From positions 31,134,271-31,198,270 of the forward strand of contig CM053266.1 of the NCBI GenBank assembly GCA_028583415.1: DNA of 64,000 nt, written 5' to 3'. The stretch is from Protea cynaroides (taxonomy: Eukaryota > Streptophyta > Magnoliopsida > Proteales > Proteaceae). Under the pieces are notes generated by a model that ran no database searches, had not been told where the DNA came from, and worked only from the letters and a program-made list of their open reading frames with translations. Within the stretch, counting starts at the first letter, position 1. The number at the start of each line of letters is the position of its first letter. Of this stretch, positions 23,534 through 38,500 are shown one piece after another. A program made the position numbers and the translations under genes.

Positions 23534-26500
23534 TTACTCGGGGTCCAAAACTATACAGAGATCCAACTTTGGCCTTACAGACCGTGGCTGGCGAGGGAAA
23601 GAGAAAGGGCTGTCCAATCTTTGCCTATTCGTAGTTGTCTTGTCTGACCTGTTATCATTCATACTCAGAAGCAAAGTAGCTGCAAAAAGGAAATACCAAA
23701 AAAGGAAAACCCTGTCCATGTCAGCAAAGAGAAAATTTGAAGGTATATAATATCCATTTAAAGATAATAAGATAATCCTGGGCTTTAAATACTCATCTCA
23801 CTTGGATGGTCTGCAAAAATAAGTACAGGAATTCCTAGGAACATGTCAAAATATTCAAGATAATTTTTCTTAGATATTAAGTGGGATCAGTTTGGCCCAG
23901 GTAATCCTTTCACACTGAGGAATGTCAGAAAATAATTCAGGGCCACCTCTAGGTCATTTCTTCAGAATGTAATAACCAACAAAAATATCTCTAGAGTTGC
24001 CAGAGGACACATCAACGATCCTGACCCCTGGAAGGTCAAGGGTAATAAGCAGAGTCTCCTTCGCATTTCTTTATTTTTTATGGGACAGAAACAGGTGAAT
24101 AGTTCGTTGTTAGAAGGCAAAGACACAAGCTGCATTGAAATAAAATACTGGAATTTCATAAGAAGGGGGTATACCAGTATCAGCTAAAGAGTCCAACCTA
24201 CCCTCCTTTGAATTCGATCCATTTGTAGCTCCAGAGTAGCCTTGAACGCCATTCCCACTCGCAGTCCCATCTCCACTGCCACCACCAAGCCTGAGAGAAA
24301 TCCAGTCCTCTGTGGGGATACCATTTGACATATCAGGTTGGTCTCTCAGGTCAGTTTCTGTTGAGGCACCTGCTGGATGAGTGGGCAGGAAAATCTGCAG
24401 AGAAGGATCACCCCCCCAAAACGCCAATGGGTTATCAACCAAGCCATCGTTTATATCAGGATTGGGCCGACAAACAGAAGCAGCTGGGACTCTGGTAGCA
24501 GTTCCAACAGCTGTCTCTGGAGTCGGCACATAGCCATTTACAGAAGTATGCTGCACATCGACTAAGGTATCTGAAACATCTGTACCAGTACCAAATAGTT
24601 CGAAACTAGGACCTGCCTGAGTGCCAGGAAGCAGTGGCGTACACCAACGGTTTACAAAATCATTGTCGTTACCACTGAAGAGACCCAGGCAAGAACCACC
24701 AGCTGCCGCAATACCTGTATCATGGTATGAGTCAGGAACACCAGTGAGGGGGACAGAAAAAGGAATTCCACTGGGTTCTGCTCGAACAGTCTCATAGGTG
24801 GTGTCAGTAGAAATCAAATTTTCATTCTCTTCCTCTGAATCACTAAGAACAATAACATCTGCATTTACTGCAGAAGGATTTCTGTTGGCCACTCCGTCCG
24901 TATAGTCAAAATTCAAAGAAATAGAATCCAACTCATTGCCATTGGTGGTAGAGAAATCAAAATGTCCACCGTCCACCTGATTAACACTGGGATCCTCACC
25001 GTCTCGACAACTTCCAGAAGCACTGCTGCTCATAGGCACGACTTTCAGGCTCTGGTTTTCCAACTTCTCTTGTAGTCGATTTCCAGAGGACAGGGGGCGA
25101 ATTTCCTCAGGTTTGCTAACTTCCCAACGTCCATTACTGTTCTTTCTTATACCCAGTTTCAGACCAGTATGTCCTTCAGAAACACCTTCCTGTTTGATCT
25201 GCTTTAAAGTTTCCAAGGGTTTCACATCTCCCTCAGTAACACATAAAGAGCCATCAGGTGAGTGCCATTGAACAAGATCCCTACGCTCATTTTCATTCTT
25301 TACACGCCAAGAACCATCAGGCCTCACATCAATCTCATTAACATCTTCTCCACAATCTCTCATCTGTTACACCAAATTTAATAATTAAAAAAGCATGAAC
25401 AACAACAGACCAAAATTCAGATGGTCAAGAGTAAACACTACCATCGTAGTGATGCAATTAAAATACGGGTCAATAATAAGATTCTCCAACGAGTAGTTCT
25501 TGAGGCAAATGGGGCATTGCCACTGCAGCCAAAGTATGATTCGAGTTAAATTAGATCAAGTGGCTAAATGAAGACAAAATAAATGAATATAACAAGATGA
25601 CTTCTTACCTTCCTAGAACGTTGATTAAGTTCAACAAAAGTGTCAAGATCGAAACAGGCCATATGTGCACAAGGCTTGAACCTGCCCGCAATTTTCATTC
25701 TAGACCCACTCATCTGCCATTCACAGAGGCACACAAATAAGATATTGCTGAAAATATTTGCTACACAGAATCCCTGCCATCTCATGTTCACTAGATTATA
25801 AATTTAAGGCTAACTAGAAAGATTAATGTTTCAAATGGAATATCCGAAAAGTGATTCAGAATTCGTTTTATTCCAACCCACAGCTACATGGCACTAAGTT
25901 TAATGTTGGTCCTAGAGCTATTTCTGAGGACCATCTGAAAGGATGAATTCACATTTCCACCATATCAGTAGAAGACAACTGAATAACTTCTTGACAGTTG
26001 ACATGTCAGTGACCCTACAAAGGACAGAACGACAATGACCTACAAAACATCTTGGTTTTATCGAATTTGCATCAAACATCACTTCTCATCGCTCAATTCT
26101 TAAACAACCAAGAAAGAACCTCCCACAAAGGTGGCTTCTTATCACCCCCCCCCAAAAAAAAACCACCACCAAAAAAAAAAAAAAAAAAAGGGGTGGGGGC
26201 ATTCCTCTGGTACTCAGCATAATAAAATGACATTAATAACAATGGGTACATCACTGTAGAGAGCACCAATTGCCAGAAGACAAATGGGAACAAGGGGCAA
26301 TGAAGAAAGATGAAGTGGGCCAGTCAAATTTGAAGCAACCTTCTGGAACTTTCCTGGCTCAGGATCAAACAGCCCACAAATGGAGCTTTTTGGTGTGCTT
26401 ATTACTTAGTCTCAGTGTTTAGTCAGTAGTGTCTCTGTTTGAAACATATTCTTATCTTATTGAGTAGTTGTGTTTTATTGCAGGCTTACCAAATTATAAT

Positions 26501-29500
26501 GGGATTAGATAATCATGTAACTGAGTATTTGACTGGTAACAATATAAATAAGCCCGTTTCAAGTAGGAACCAGCACAGCAAAGACCACATTATGGGGATG
26601 CCAGAATCAAATTAAGCCCAGACCAAACTGATTTGTTGCAGGTCCACTTTTTTGCGTTGCTTCTGCCATGGAGATTCATAGTGGTTTAACAATGTTTAAT
26701 TGAAAAGGATAACATAAGCACCAAAAACTGAAAGGAAACAGCCACCAAGGGCAATGCAGTGCATAGTTTGAAATTTCGCAAAAGATTTCGGTAACCATGG
26801 TCGACTCTAGAGGTGTACAAAATTTTGGCCGATTTTGGTTCTGTTTCAATTTTCATACCAAGGCTTAGTATAAGTACAAGATTTCATGCATTTAGACTGG
26901 TTCAAACCGAAAGTAAAAAAAAAAAAAAAAAAAAAACAAAAAAAAAAACAAAAAACAAAAAAAAACTAGAAAACCCCAGATCTTTTTTTTTTTTCAAACC
27001 TCCTACATCTATTGGAGAAAACAAGGTGTTCGGGACTACACTATATCAACAATTTGAAGGATTTCATCAAGATTCCAATTTGGAGGTATAACCTTTTTTT
27101 CCTTGAAATTACATTTTGCAAAAAATAAGATAAATCAGTGTATTTTTCAGGTAATAAAAAGATTATCTTGAAACAAATGTTTTTAAGAATAGGGTTAATA
27201 GAGATTGTTTGGGACTGGCCGAACTAACGCTTTATGAAGTTGTTTATCTGCCAAAAAGACAATTTTTTTTAATTTTTAGATTTTAGAAAATAATTTAAAG
27301 CACCAGAAAAAAGGGGAAAATATTCTGCTTTGGTTTGAAAATCATGAAAATTTATTAAAGTAATGTTGCAGTTTTTTCAACTGAAAATGATGATTAAGTG
27401 TTTCTGTAACATGTAACATGTCACAACTCACATGTAACATGTACTATTTTTTTCGTTCTCAATGCATATTTTAGTTGTTTCATTGAATTTTGTATGTTAT
27501 AGTACACTAAATCATGGGAAAAATAGTCAGAAGACCCAAAAAAGTATTTGGGTGGACTTGATTTATGCTAGACATCTGAAAACTGACTCTATTTGGACTG
27601 TCCCAGTTGAAATAGACATCTCCTGGGATTGGAGAAAAATGCTGGAGGTTAGACACAGAATGAGTGACACTTAGAACATGGGTTGATGATGAACAACACT
27701 CTTTTATGGCTTGACAACTAGCGTCCTCATGTAATCCTTATCCGAAGGTATGGGGAACCAGTCAGATTTGAATCCGGCCATGATATGTTGACTACAGTGG
27801 CAGATATTCTTAATGATGATATTTGGAGAACCAATTGCATTTTCTCTCATAGTCTGACTTAAGCCTGGTCAACATCGCCAGAAGTAGTCAGACGACCTAG
27901 AGGAAGCAGAGATCTTGTTATGTGGACAGCCTCGTCGACAGGCTTATTCTCTTCCTTCTCAGCTTGGGAGTTGGTTAGATCATGGACTGCAAACGAACTT
28001 TGGGCTGATGTTGTTTGGTTCAAAGGATTCCTCCTTGGCCACAGTTTCATTTGCTAGAGAGTTCTCATTGAGACCCTGCCAACATGTGCTTTCTCCAACA
28101 CCGATAAACTCAGTGTAGACTAATTGTTCCCTATGTCGGGCGGCAAATAAAGATATTCAGCATTTATTCTTCAAGTTCCCTCTATCTAACCAGCTATGGG
28201 AAGGAATTCTCAACCTCTGTTGGCCATCACATAAACAGATACAATCCCTTGATAGGAATGGAAATGGATCAGTAGAGCCTTCGGAGGGAAAACCATATGT
28301 GATGTCGTCGGCAAACTTGCCTTCTGTGCAATCATATACACATACCACATTTGGATGGAAAGCAACCTTTGGACTTGGACGAACAAATTGAGAATCAACC
28401 AGATTTGGGACTCCATTCTCTGATGTTCGTGGTACCCTTGAGCCCGAGGAGAAACCATGCCAGGATTTGTCTCGAAATAGATTCATTGTAAATGCCTACG
28501 ATTTACCTATCCAATTCCATGTGGATAGGTTGTAAAACTTCCCATGAGAACTAATTGTTCTGTTCTTCTATCCTTCGGGTTTCCCAAACAGGAGACCCAC
28601 GTTGTAGTTGGGTTTCCATCTTCTGTTTATAATACAATCTTCTATTCACCCCAAAAAATGTGTAGAATAAATTATATTTGGCATCACTAGCAACCTAGGG
28701 TCCGAAGTGAAAATATCATTTTGGGTGTGTGTTTTACCAATCCAAAACTTCAATAATGTTTAAAGATATTAAATTACGGTTTCCCTTAAGTTTTGAACCA
28801 TAATCTGGCCATTTGACCCCAGGTTAAAATTTTGCCATTTCACGAAATATTTCCATTTCGAGTAGGGTTTCAACCTTGCAACAATGTAGAAACATAACCT
28901 AGAATGAAGTACACCAAGTTTTGCCAAGTCACTCATCTTGTTACTTCTGCTGAATTGCCCTATACAATGGCGTGGACAACCCTTTGCTAACCAACATCTC
29001 CTCTCCTCCTTCAAAGCCATTTCTTTACCCTTGCTGAGTCATTTAAACCAATTATCCTGGATAAAAGCCCATCACTCTATGATCCCAAGTTCTGATAATA
29101 CCCCCAGTAACTGATGGGACCAGGTTCCCTAGAAAGCATTGACCAAAGTTTCCTTCACCAATCCCTTTAGAGGACTGGTAGCCATAATATCTTCTCCATT
29201 ACTTCCATCTAGATAAGGCCTCCGTAATCAATGGTGGATTTCCATGTCTCAGTATCTATCTTCACTATTCGGATCATGTTAACTTGGGCCTGAGGTGATG
29301 ATGGTGTATCATCAGACTCAGGATCCTGATCATCTTTTCTAGGTCATTTTCGATGTCCCTCAGCATCATTTTTGCAAGTTTCTGGCATCTTGCCTTTACC
29401 TTTGTCTTGCCGAACTGGATCGGCTGCCTTTTCGTGGTTGCTGCTGGCTATCCGTCTTGTTGGTTCTAATCTACACCAAGCCGAGTATGATCAATGTACT

Positions 29501-32500
29501 CAGTGTAGTATCCTTGTTTGATCAGCCTTTCCACCTGATGGCGCAAATTTCTAAAATTGTCTGTGTCGAGAACATGGTCATGGTGATGTCGACAATATCG
29601 GTTGGGCTTTCTGTGTGCTGGTTCCAGCTGCATCTTTGGCGGTGTTTTCAGCAGTTTCTCTTCCTTCCTCGGAAGCATAATCACTGATAAGGGAAGAATG
29701 AGAGGAGTGTGCTCCTCTGGTGCTTGGTAAACAGGTTTTCCAAGGTATGCATCTTTCCCTGTTTGCTGCTTTTTGTTTGTTTCACCCTCCTTGGCTTTAT
29801 CGGATAGCTCAGCTTGCTTTTTGTCTGAGCCAGTTGCCAAGCTGCTTGTCTCCTTCTTTCCAGCTGCAACAATTTCATTAGCAGCTGCATATTTCTCACA
29901 GCGGTTCAAAAGCTCGGTCAGATCGTTGGCAGGCTCACTGGAGTTGATAACTGGCAGTCAGAGTCATATCAGCAGTTTAATTTAATTAGGAATTTAAGTA
30001 AAAAGACTTTGTAAGAGTGGGAATAGTGAGGAGCCCATAAATTTATTATGTGGGAGCCATAAGTTTCGGTTATAAATATATCACTCCTTAGGTTCTTGCT
30101 TGTGCAAGCTGTAGTGTCTTTGCTTCAAGCTTTTTTGTGCTAACAATAATATTCCAGCTGCTCTCTTGAATATCTAGATGTTAGTGGAGATCAAGGTTTT
30201 AAATATCAGTATAGGGTATCATATCTGAAGGGTGATTTTAAGAAACATATCATATCAGATACAGCTAGAAATGAAGCCAAAAAGACATATATGAAGGATC
30301 TAAAAAGATATAGACTTGCTAGAAATGAAGCAAAAAAGATTGTGGGAAAAGTAAAGGTGAAGAAATATGAAAATTTTTATAACAATCTGAGCACAAAGAA
30401 TGGAGAAAAAACTATTTATAAAATAGCTAAGATGAGGGAAAGAAAGAGTAGAGATTTAGACCATGTTAGATGTATTAAAAGTGTAGATAGTAGAGTTCTA
30501 GTAAGAAATGAAAACATTAGAGAGAGATGGAATGATTATTTCTACAGCTTACTAAATGAAGGCATCTCAAGAAATAGTGCATCAGATTGCTACATTACCC
30601 ACCATGAAACCACAGGTCATAGGTATATACACAAAATTAGAGTGGCAGAAGTGAAAGAAGCTTTTAAGGAGGATGAATGTAGGCAAAGCACCAGGCCTAG
30701 ATGAGGTCCCAATAGAAGTTTGGAAGAGCTTAAAAATGTATGGAATATCTTGGCTAACTAAGTTGTTCAATAAAATTATGAGCTCAGGTAAAATGCCAAA
30801 TGAATAGAGGAGAAGTATTGTGGTTTCGATCTACAAAAACAAATGTGATATTCAGAGCTGCAATAACTACAGAGGCATAAAACTAATGAGTCATACTATG
30901 AAACTGCGGGAGAGAGTTACTGAAACACGCTTGAGAAAAGAAACTACCATTACAAAGAACCAATTTGATTTTATACCAGGTAGATCCACAACAAAGGCTA
31001 TTTACTAGCTTAGGAAACTCATGAAAAGATGTAGAGAAGGCAAGAAAGACCTCCATATGGTTTTTATTGATCTAGAAAAGGCTTATGATAAAGTTCCTAG
31101 GGAGTTAATCTATCAAGTACTAGAGAAGAGATGTGTTTCAAGCAAATATGTGGACATAGTTAAGGATATGTATTATAATGTGGTGACTAGAGGAAAAACC
31201 GTGGCAGGTCAAGGTCGTGATTTCCCAATTACAATGGGGTTACATCAAGGATCAGCTTTAAGCCTTTATTTGTTTGCCCTCATTATGGATGATCTAACTA
31301 GAGACATTCAAGATGAAATTCCTTAGTGTATACTTTTCGCTGATGATATTGTTTTGGTGGATGAGACAAAAGCAAAGATTAATGCCAAATTGGAGCTATA
31401 GATATCATCATCGGAATCAAAGGTTTTAAGATAAGTAAAACAAAGATGGAGTATATGGTGCGTAACTTTAGTCATACAAGGACGGATAATGAGGTGCTAA
31501 ACATTCTTGAGAGGGAAATACAACAAAGTGATCATTTTCGGTATCTAGGTTCAATCATAAACAAAGAAGGTAATATAGACGATGATGTTTCACAGAGGAT
31601 TAAAATAGGATGGATGAAGTAGAGAAGTGCGTCTGAAGTGTTGTATGATCGGCGTATTCCTTTAAAACTTAAAGGAAAATTATATAGGATAATCATTCGA
31701 CCGATTATGATGTATGGTGTAGAATGTTGGGCAGTTAAGAAGCATCATATAGATAAAATTAGTGTAGCTGAGATGGGGATGTTAAGATGGATGTGTGGCA
31801 AAATTAGGAAGGATAAGGTAAGGAATAATCGTATTAGAGCCGATTTGGGAGTAGTGCCGATACATGATAAGCTATGAGAAAGTCGTTTGAGATGGTATGG
31901 CCATGTCCAACGGAGGCCGTTAAATGCTCCTGTACAGAGGAGTGATTTGATTCAAATTAAAGGATCTAAAAGAGCTAGGGGTAGACTAAGATGACTCTAG
32001 GGGAGGTGATGAAGAAAGACATGTGCTTAGGCTTTGCTTTAAGTATGACATTGAACAGAGCTGATTGCCGAACAAGAATCCAAGTAACCGACCCCAATTA
32101 GTTGGGATAAGGCTTTGTTGTTGTTGTATCATATCAGCTACAAGATTCGCAAAATACTATCATATCATATCGAGGATATATGATATGCAAGGATATGGGA
32201 AAGATACACATTGGAATGCATAGGGAATAAGCAAAATACAATTTTAAGGCATAAAACACCATAAATAAGTAGTGATTAGGTCCGATCATAGAATGTTAGA
32301 TGGTCGGACCTAATATACTCCATGTAGTAGATCATTTAGGACCCAAATTTTGTTTACAAGTATGCCCCATGATACTCTGATTTCTCTGTTAAAAGATATT
32401 AAGTGTGAGCGAGTGCAAGAAATAGTTAACACCCAACAAACTTCAATGCATATGAGTGCATATCAGCTAGTATAAGGCACAAATCATAACCTTAGGAAAT

Positions 32501-35500
32501 CAAATCAATATTGAGTTCTACCTAGCACTTACATTGGAATGAAACATGAATTATGACTTACAGGGCAACGGAGATTGACTGTGAATGAATCTGCCACAAC
32601 TTCCAGGTCACTGTCACTATCTGCATTATCAGTGGCAGTCCCGCCACCAATACGTCGAACACGGGCAAGAGCATCTTCAAAAAGCTCACCATCCAGCTCC
32701 TTTGGAATCAAGTTCATAACCTAGAGAATAAATAGAATACCAACATGGACCAGTTAGTAGTATTTACATTTTTTTTTCTTTTTTAATAGAAGACGGATAA
32801 CATGGAGCAAATAGCAGCTGAGAATGGCCTCAAGCAGTAAAATACAAATGCTGTCCCATAACATGGCTATTAATTTGTCCTTCAATGAGGAATAAATTAT
32901 AAATCACTTGATGGCCATGGCTAAGAGGTGAAACCATTCCAACAAATAGATAGCTAGAATTGAAGGTTAGAAGCAAAATATAATAGAGATGCAAGAAAAT
33001 AAAAGAATGGTGACTACTTGATGTGCTAATCCGAAATTACTAATCTACATAACTTGACTAGCTAATGTTCTCAATAAAACACCTAATTGAGCTAAGCCAT
33101 ATGAAAATGTTCTACCATTCTTCTCTTTATTTAGATATAAACATATTTCAGCAGTTCTGCTAATGGAGCAAAAAGCTGGACATAGATGGAACAATAATAT
33201 CTCAAGACATCAGGTCAAGGCTCATTTCATTCTCTTCTTATCAACAAGGCCTGCAGATGCATTCAGTATGCTTCAATAATAGTTTTAGAATATTGCAAAA
33301 AGGGGCAAAAAAGGAACACGCAAAATAGAGACCCATACATTTCAGCAATGAAATTTCAAACTGATACAATGAGAAAAAAAGAATGGTGACTCCACCAGAC
33401 ATCTGAGGACAGCATAGAGTACAGAGAAACAAACAATTGAGTAAACTAAATCCACAAATAAAATACTTGGCTATCCAAATTCAAAATCTGAACCAAGAAA
33501 GCAATCCACTGACAAGCAAAAATAAATGCAGGAGAAAGCTGACACAATTTAGGAAAGACAGTAGTTTCTTCAGAACTGGAAGGACGCACAGCTTGATAAC
33601 CAGGTTTCTTGGTTAAAAATAAGACACAAAAGTAATTATGCCTTTCTTGCTGCACTGCACATTCAAGCATATGGATAAAAATTATCTTGCTAAGGAAGAC
33701 AAGTGCACTCAAAATAATACTGATGTACTGAAAAATGAAAATAATACTCTCAATTAACAAGTAGAAAAATTACAACACCAAAATGAGTGGATCAAAGATA
33801 AAGCTTGAATTTGAGCAGAGTGAATTACCAAAAGATATGGCATTAATATTATCTCAATAATTTTACCACATGAAGGGTGGCATAAAGAATACCTGTTGAA
33901 GTGTTCGTCGCCGAACAATCCTCACCCCGAAGCAAAAAATTCGAGCATCACATCCTGATAAAGTGATTTTATTAATTCCCTCCCTTGTACATGTTGTGAT
34001 CTGAGAAACCCAGGGGAAAAACAAACAAAAAAAAATTTTACAACCCAAAATCCAGGAATACATAAAGAAGCTAAATGTGTAAACTGTTCACAGAGAGGGA
34101 GAGATAAGGGCAGAAAACCCTTAATGAGAGGAAAAGTACTAAAAAGAAAGGAAGAAGGAAATAAAGTAATGTGGAAAAATGCAGACAAAGAAATAAGCAT
34201 CTAAAAAAGTTAAATATAACTTTAATGAAGAAGACTCACTGCTGGACCATCATCACGACCATTAGCTCCCAACAGCTGTGATCCAGGTCTATTGATTGTA
34301 CGAACAGGCACACCTGTGAGAATTTATCAATTAAAAATAAAGATAACCACTGATAAGTACATAGGAAATACTTTTCAAAATGAAAAAATATTTATAAAAA
34401 AAAAGACTGTTTGATTGACAAACAAAGGTGATATAAAATGAGCACAGAAGTTATATTGAAGAAAAAATAACAAAAAATAAAAATTAATGAATAGCAACCA
34501 TACAGCTCTTTCTTTTCTTACTGCACTTAATAGAAAAATGGCATTGGCACCACCCTGATTAATGATACAAATTGAACATGTGCAAAAGGACTTCAAAATT
34601 AATTTTGTACTTACAAATACGCAGACCATATTTTTGGGATGGGGGTTGGGGGAAGAAGAAAAAACAAGGCTAAAAACAAGGCTAAATGGCTAAATTAGCT
34701 CAAGTAAAAAATTATGCCACACACCAACTTGGAAAAAGAAAATATAGATTGTAATGATTAATGAATTCTAGATTCTAGAACCACATGTATGCATCAGTCT
34801 CTGTGCCTTAGGTAGATTGGTAGTAAGTACGACATTAAGACACAACCTCGTCCCTGTGAAGTGTGAACAGGTACATAAACAGAGCTACAAGCTGAAGCCC
34901 AACATCACAACCATACAAACCAAACATCTTGTGCCATTACTGTATTCATTATTTATTACATGCATAGTTGTCAAGGCACCAAGGCGACCCAAGGCGTTGG
35001 AGAGGTGCCTGGGCGCCTAGGCGTACCTAAGGCGTACCCAAGTCGTTGTAAGGGTACATCTTAATAAGACAACATCAGTGCTTACTGTTTTTAATACATA
35101 TGCATGATTCCATGCATTATGGTGTATATATGGACTTTATACATCCAATAAAACTGCTACAAAAGGCATTAATTAAAAAATAAATAAACAAATAAAACAA
35201 GGCATGATACAATAAGGCGACCAACTGTCTAGCTCTATCTGACTTGCCCAGACGCCTCAGCAAGGCAATGCCTTGACAACTACGATTACATGTCTTCTTG
35301 GATATTAGCTTATTTAGTCTCCAAATCTGTCCCACTTCAAACATAAATAACTATTACAACCCAGAATAGATTCTCCACTTCAAATAACAATAACAGCATC
35401 ATTGTCATCCGAACATCAGCAGCAGCAACAGAAGCATCGCCAAAAAAGCAATGATACAATACCATTCCCCCAACAGTCAAAAGATAAGACTTTCTAACCC

Positions 35501-38500
35501 ATGCCAAACAAGTTCATTGGCTTCTATAAGCAAAAGAATAATTTCTACTACTTCTAGTTATGTCAAAAGAACTACATGTAACTTAGTCTACTCAATGAAA
35601 ATGTCATTGATCCACAAAAAATTGACCCGACATGTCCGTACCATTGACCTGAAGATCAGCATATTGAGGCCACTGTATCCTGAATGGAACCTTATCACTG
35701 AGAAGAATACACCAAGCCTGAATTATAAAATAACATTACATAATCTGAACATCGTATCACAGGACCATAAATCTCTCATAAACATGAAATGATATATAAA
35801 AGGCTATGAACAAACCTGAGCATCATACTCAGGTTTTAGTAAAAAATCTCTGTCTGCTCTTGTCAATTGGAATGTTCTATCCACATTTTGCACTGGGTTT
35901 GTCCTGAAAGATATAGCCAATTTAGCATATTCGCACATAAATTTGAACAGAACAGATTCTTAATTCAACAGGTTTATTGAGATAACAGAAAAAAAAACAC
36001 ACATACACACAACCACAATAGAAGTGTGACCAGTAAAGTTGCATGCCATTTACAAAGGGCGTCTAGGAGAAACTGAAGGGAGAGATCCCCCAAGCACCCA
36101 TTTCTTATCAGCTATAGGAAGCAATATCCACGTTTATTCAGATGCAGTTCCATATTCCAGCCCTCACACAGCCCAATAATATTCTCATAATTAAATAAAA
36201 CAAAAACAAAAAAAAGGCTAATTGGACAGAACACTGGACCATCCTGGCACAACAGTGGACAATCTGACAAGCACCCCTAAGCAATACAAGTTATAGTTCA
36301 AGAAACAATGGGTAAATTATGAAGTACATAGAACATCCACACGTTAGAAATAAGGGTCAGAATGAACATTTTATGGTCACGCCTGTAGGGGAAGCTCATG
36401 TGACGGTTTTGTAAGACCGAGATGTTGAAGCCAATGAAAAACAGGAAGCATTTAATCACCATCAGCGATAGATTTGAAGCTCCTAGATGGGAAAAATTAT
36501 TTCTTCACTTGTTGCCTTGTATCTCTCACCCTAGTATCAAAAAGGTCAAGCTGCATACCTCCTCTTCCAGAGAGAATCTGACCTTGAAATAAGGGACGGC
36601 TTATTCCTATTTTGCCTTTCATCCATGTCTGACATCACAAGGTTTTTCAGGTAAGATACAAAATTCAATGGGTCCAGAACAGCCCCAAGAGTCTATTGTC
36701 CCCACTTCCATTCAGATAAGACAAGGCTCAGTAAACAGAAAGGGATACACACAGTTATGGTAATATTTTGCATGCTGGGTCTTATTTCCTATTTAAGGCT
36801 CCGTTGTTTCCATGGAAAATATTTGCCAGAAATTCGTCTTTTCATCTATAAGAGTACTTTGTATTTCTTTTCCATTTCCTCTCTCTCATACATGACAAGG
36901 ACGCATATTTAGGCATGGGTGAATGAGAAAAGAATTCAATCACATGAAGGGTTTGGTATATCATGGACCAAGATGACAGCACTTTATCTGGAAAAGGACA
37001 TCCAGAATTTAAAATGTAATTCATTTTATATTGCGTTTTAGTAAAACAAATTTCTGCCTTTTCAGACCATTACAATTTCCTTTTACTTTGAAGCAATTAC
37101 TGGAAACCATTTTTTTGTCAGAACATTCACTGCAGGGAACAGACCACATTAGAGTATTGGTCTGAAATGATAACTGCATCAGCATCTGTAAAGCAGAAGG
37201 TTTAATTTAATAGGTATGGATCAATATAAATGGGGATGAAGTCATCTACAAGAAAGGGGTAACTTTTCAAAGGCCCAGGTATAAAACCCAACAGAACCTG
37301 AACCCAGAGAGAGAACTCCATTCCATTGACTTGCCCTTATGATCATATGAGCAAACAGATACTGAAACTACTACTTAAGTGCTTTCAAGGTTCGTAATTT
37401 CGGTGAGGAAAGCCATTTCATCCCTGCCGCCTATTGTATCATTTCTCCCTTATATAACCCACTATACACAAAATTTAAGCGTACAACACAAAACATTCAA
37501 TCAAAACAACAGAAATATGTATTAGGAATGAATAGCCATAATTAGCAAGCATAGAAATATGTTGATCTTCTTCCTTTTCCATTTAGGTGGAATGGGGCAA
37601 AATTGGCAAAATGAACTAATATTTTGGTGAAATCTTATATCCTTGTTAAGTCCTACCACTTCATTCATTTCAATTTCTATCAATAAATATTTTGACAAAA
37701 GTTTCAAAATTTTGTCGAAATCTAGAACCTTGAGTACTGTTAAATGATTAAAAAAAATGATCCAATGGCTGATTTGGTGAGCTTCCCGCTGTTTCTAGGC
37801 CATAAATTGTCTCCAGACAGATGAGGAGATAAAGCTCTAGAGATAACCAAAGAAGCGGTATCTACAAGGAACCCAACCAAGGTTTACCAAGGGAGAGTTG
37901 GTGATTACTAACGAACTTTATCGTCATAACTGGAAATGTCAATTGGCTGGTCAAAGGTCCAAAGTCCAAACAGTCTTGGGAATAAAACAGATGATTTAAC
38001 CTCAAAAGTAGGCGGTTCAGAAAAAACTCAACCACATTGATGCAAGTGCAGAGGGCTGTATAAGCAGTATCAACTTTGGAAGCCCATGCAAAGGAGAACC
38101 AGTTCTAAATTTTCCCATCTGACTCGACTTTCCAGAAGGGTTAGTTTAGTTTTTAGGGGTAATTAGGGGTCAAATATTGTAATTGAAGCTATTTTATTTG
38201 CTGATTGACAGGCATAGAATCTGGTTCCAGTGTTCGAATCATCATAGGAGATCACACAGAGTTTAGTTTTTCCAGTAAATAGTTCTGAGCCCAGTTTTGT
38301 TTTAAACTCTGTTTCAGTTTTTTCAGACAAAAGTAGGGAGTCCAAGTGTGAGACAAAATTGGTTTGGTTAGCAACTATATACATGTAAGCACCCCCTCCC
38401 ATCGATTACAGAAATGAATGAGTAGTGAGTTCTGAGTTAAGTTGTTGTTAAGCATGTGTGGCGGTGAGCTTCTGGTTTAGTTGATTGTCTACCTCTACTT

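Larger units (their letters stand above)
25714..32561 (-). other. SIZ1 intron 12, transposon-filled
   Basis: A 6.8-kb intron that separates RCP from MSGSR within the SP-RING. It holds an L1 fragment, a gypsy gag fragment, an RTE LINE, homopolymer runs (26150-26190 and 26916-26990) and decayed GGTTTTAAATATC-type repeats. An LTR-like stretch with a TATAAATATA box lies near 30070. Nothing recognisable was seen at 25800-26780 and 28231-29280 apart from an AATTTCG-type decayed repeat at about 28770-28870. Confidence 0.7.

Noticed and set aside
24110..25363. 417-codon frame as an independent gene
   Set aside because: It is SIZ1 exon 15 (24175-25363) plus intron read-through; the start ATG is an internal codon.
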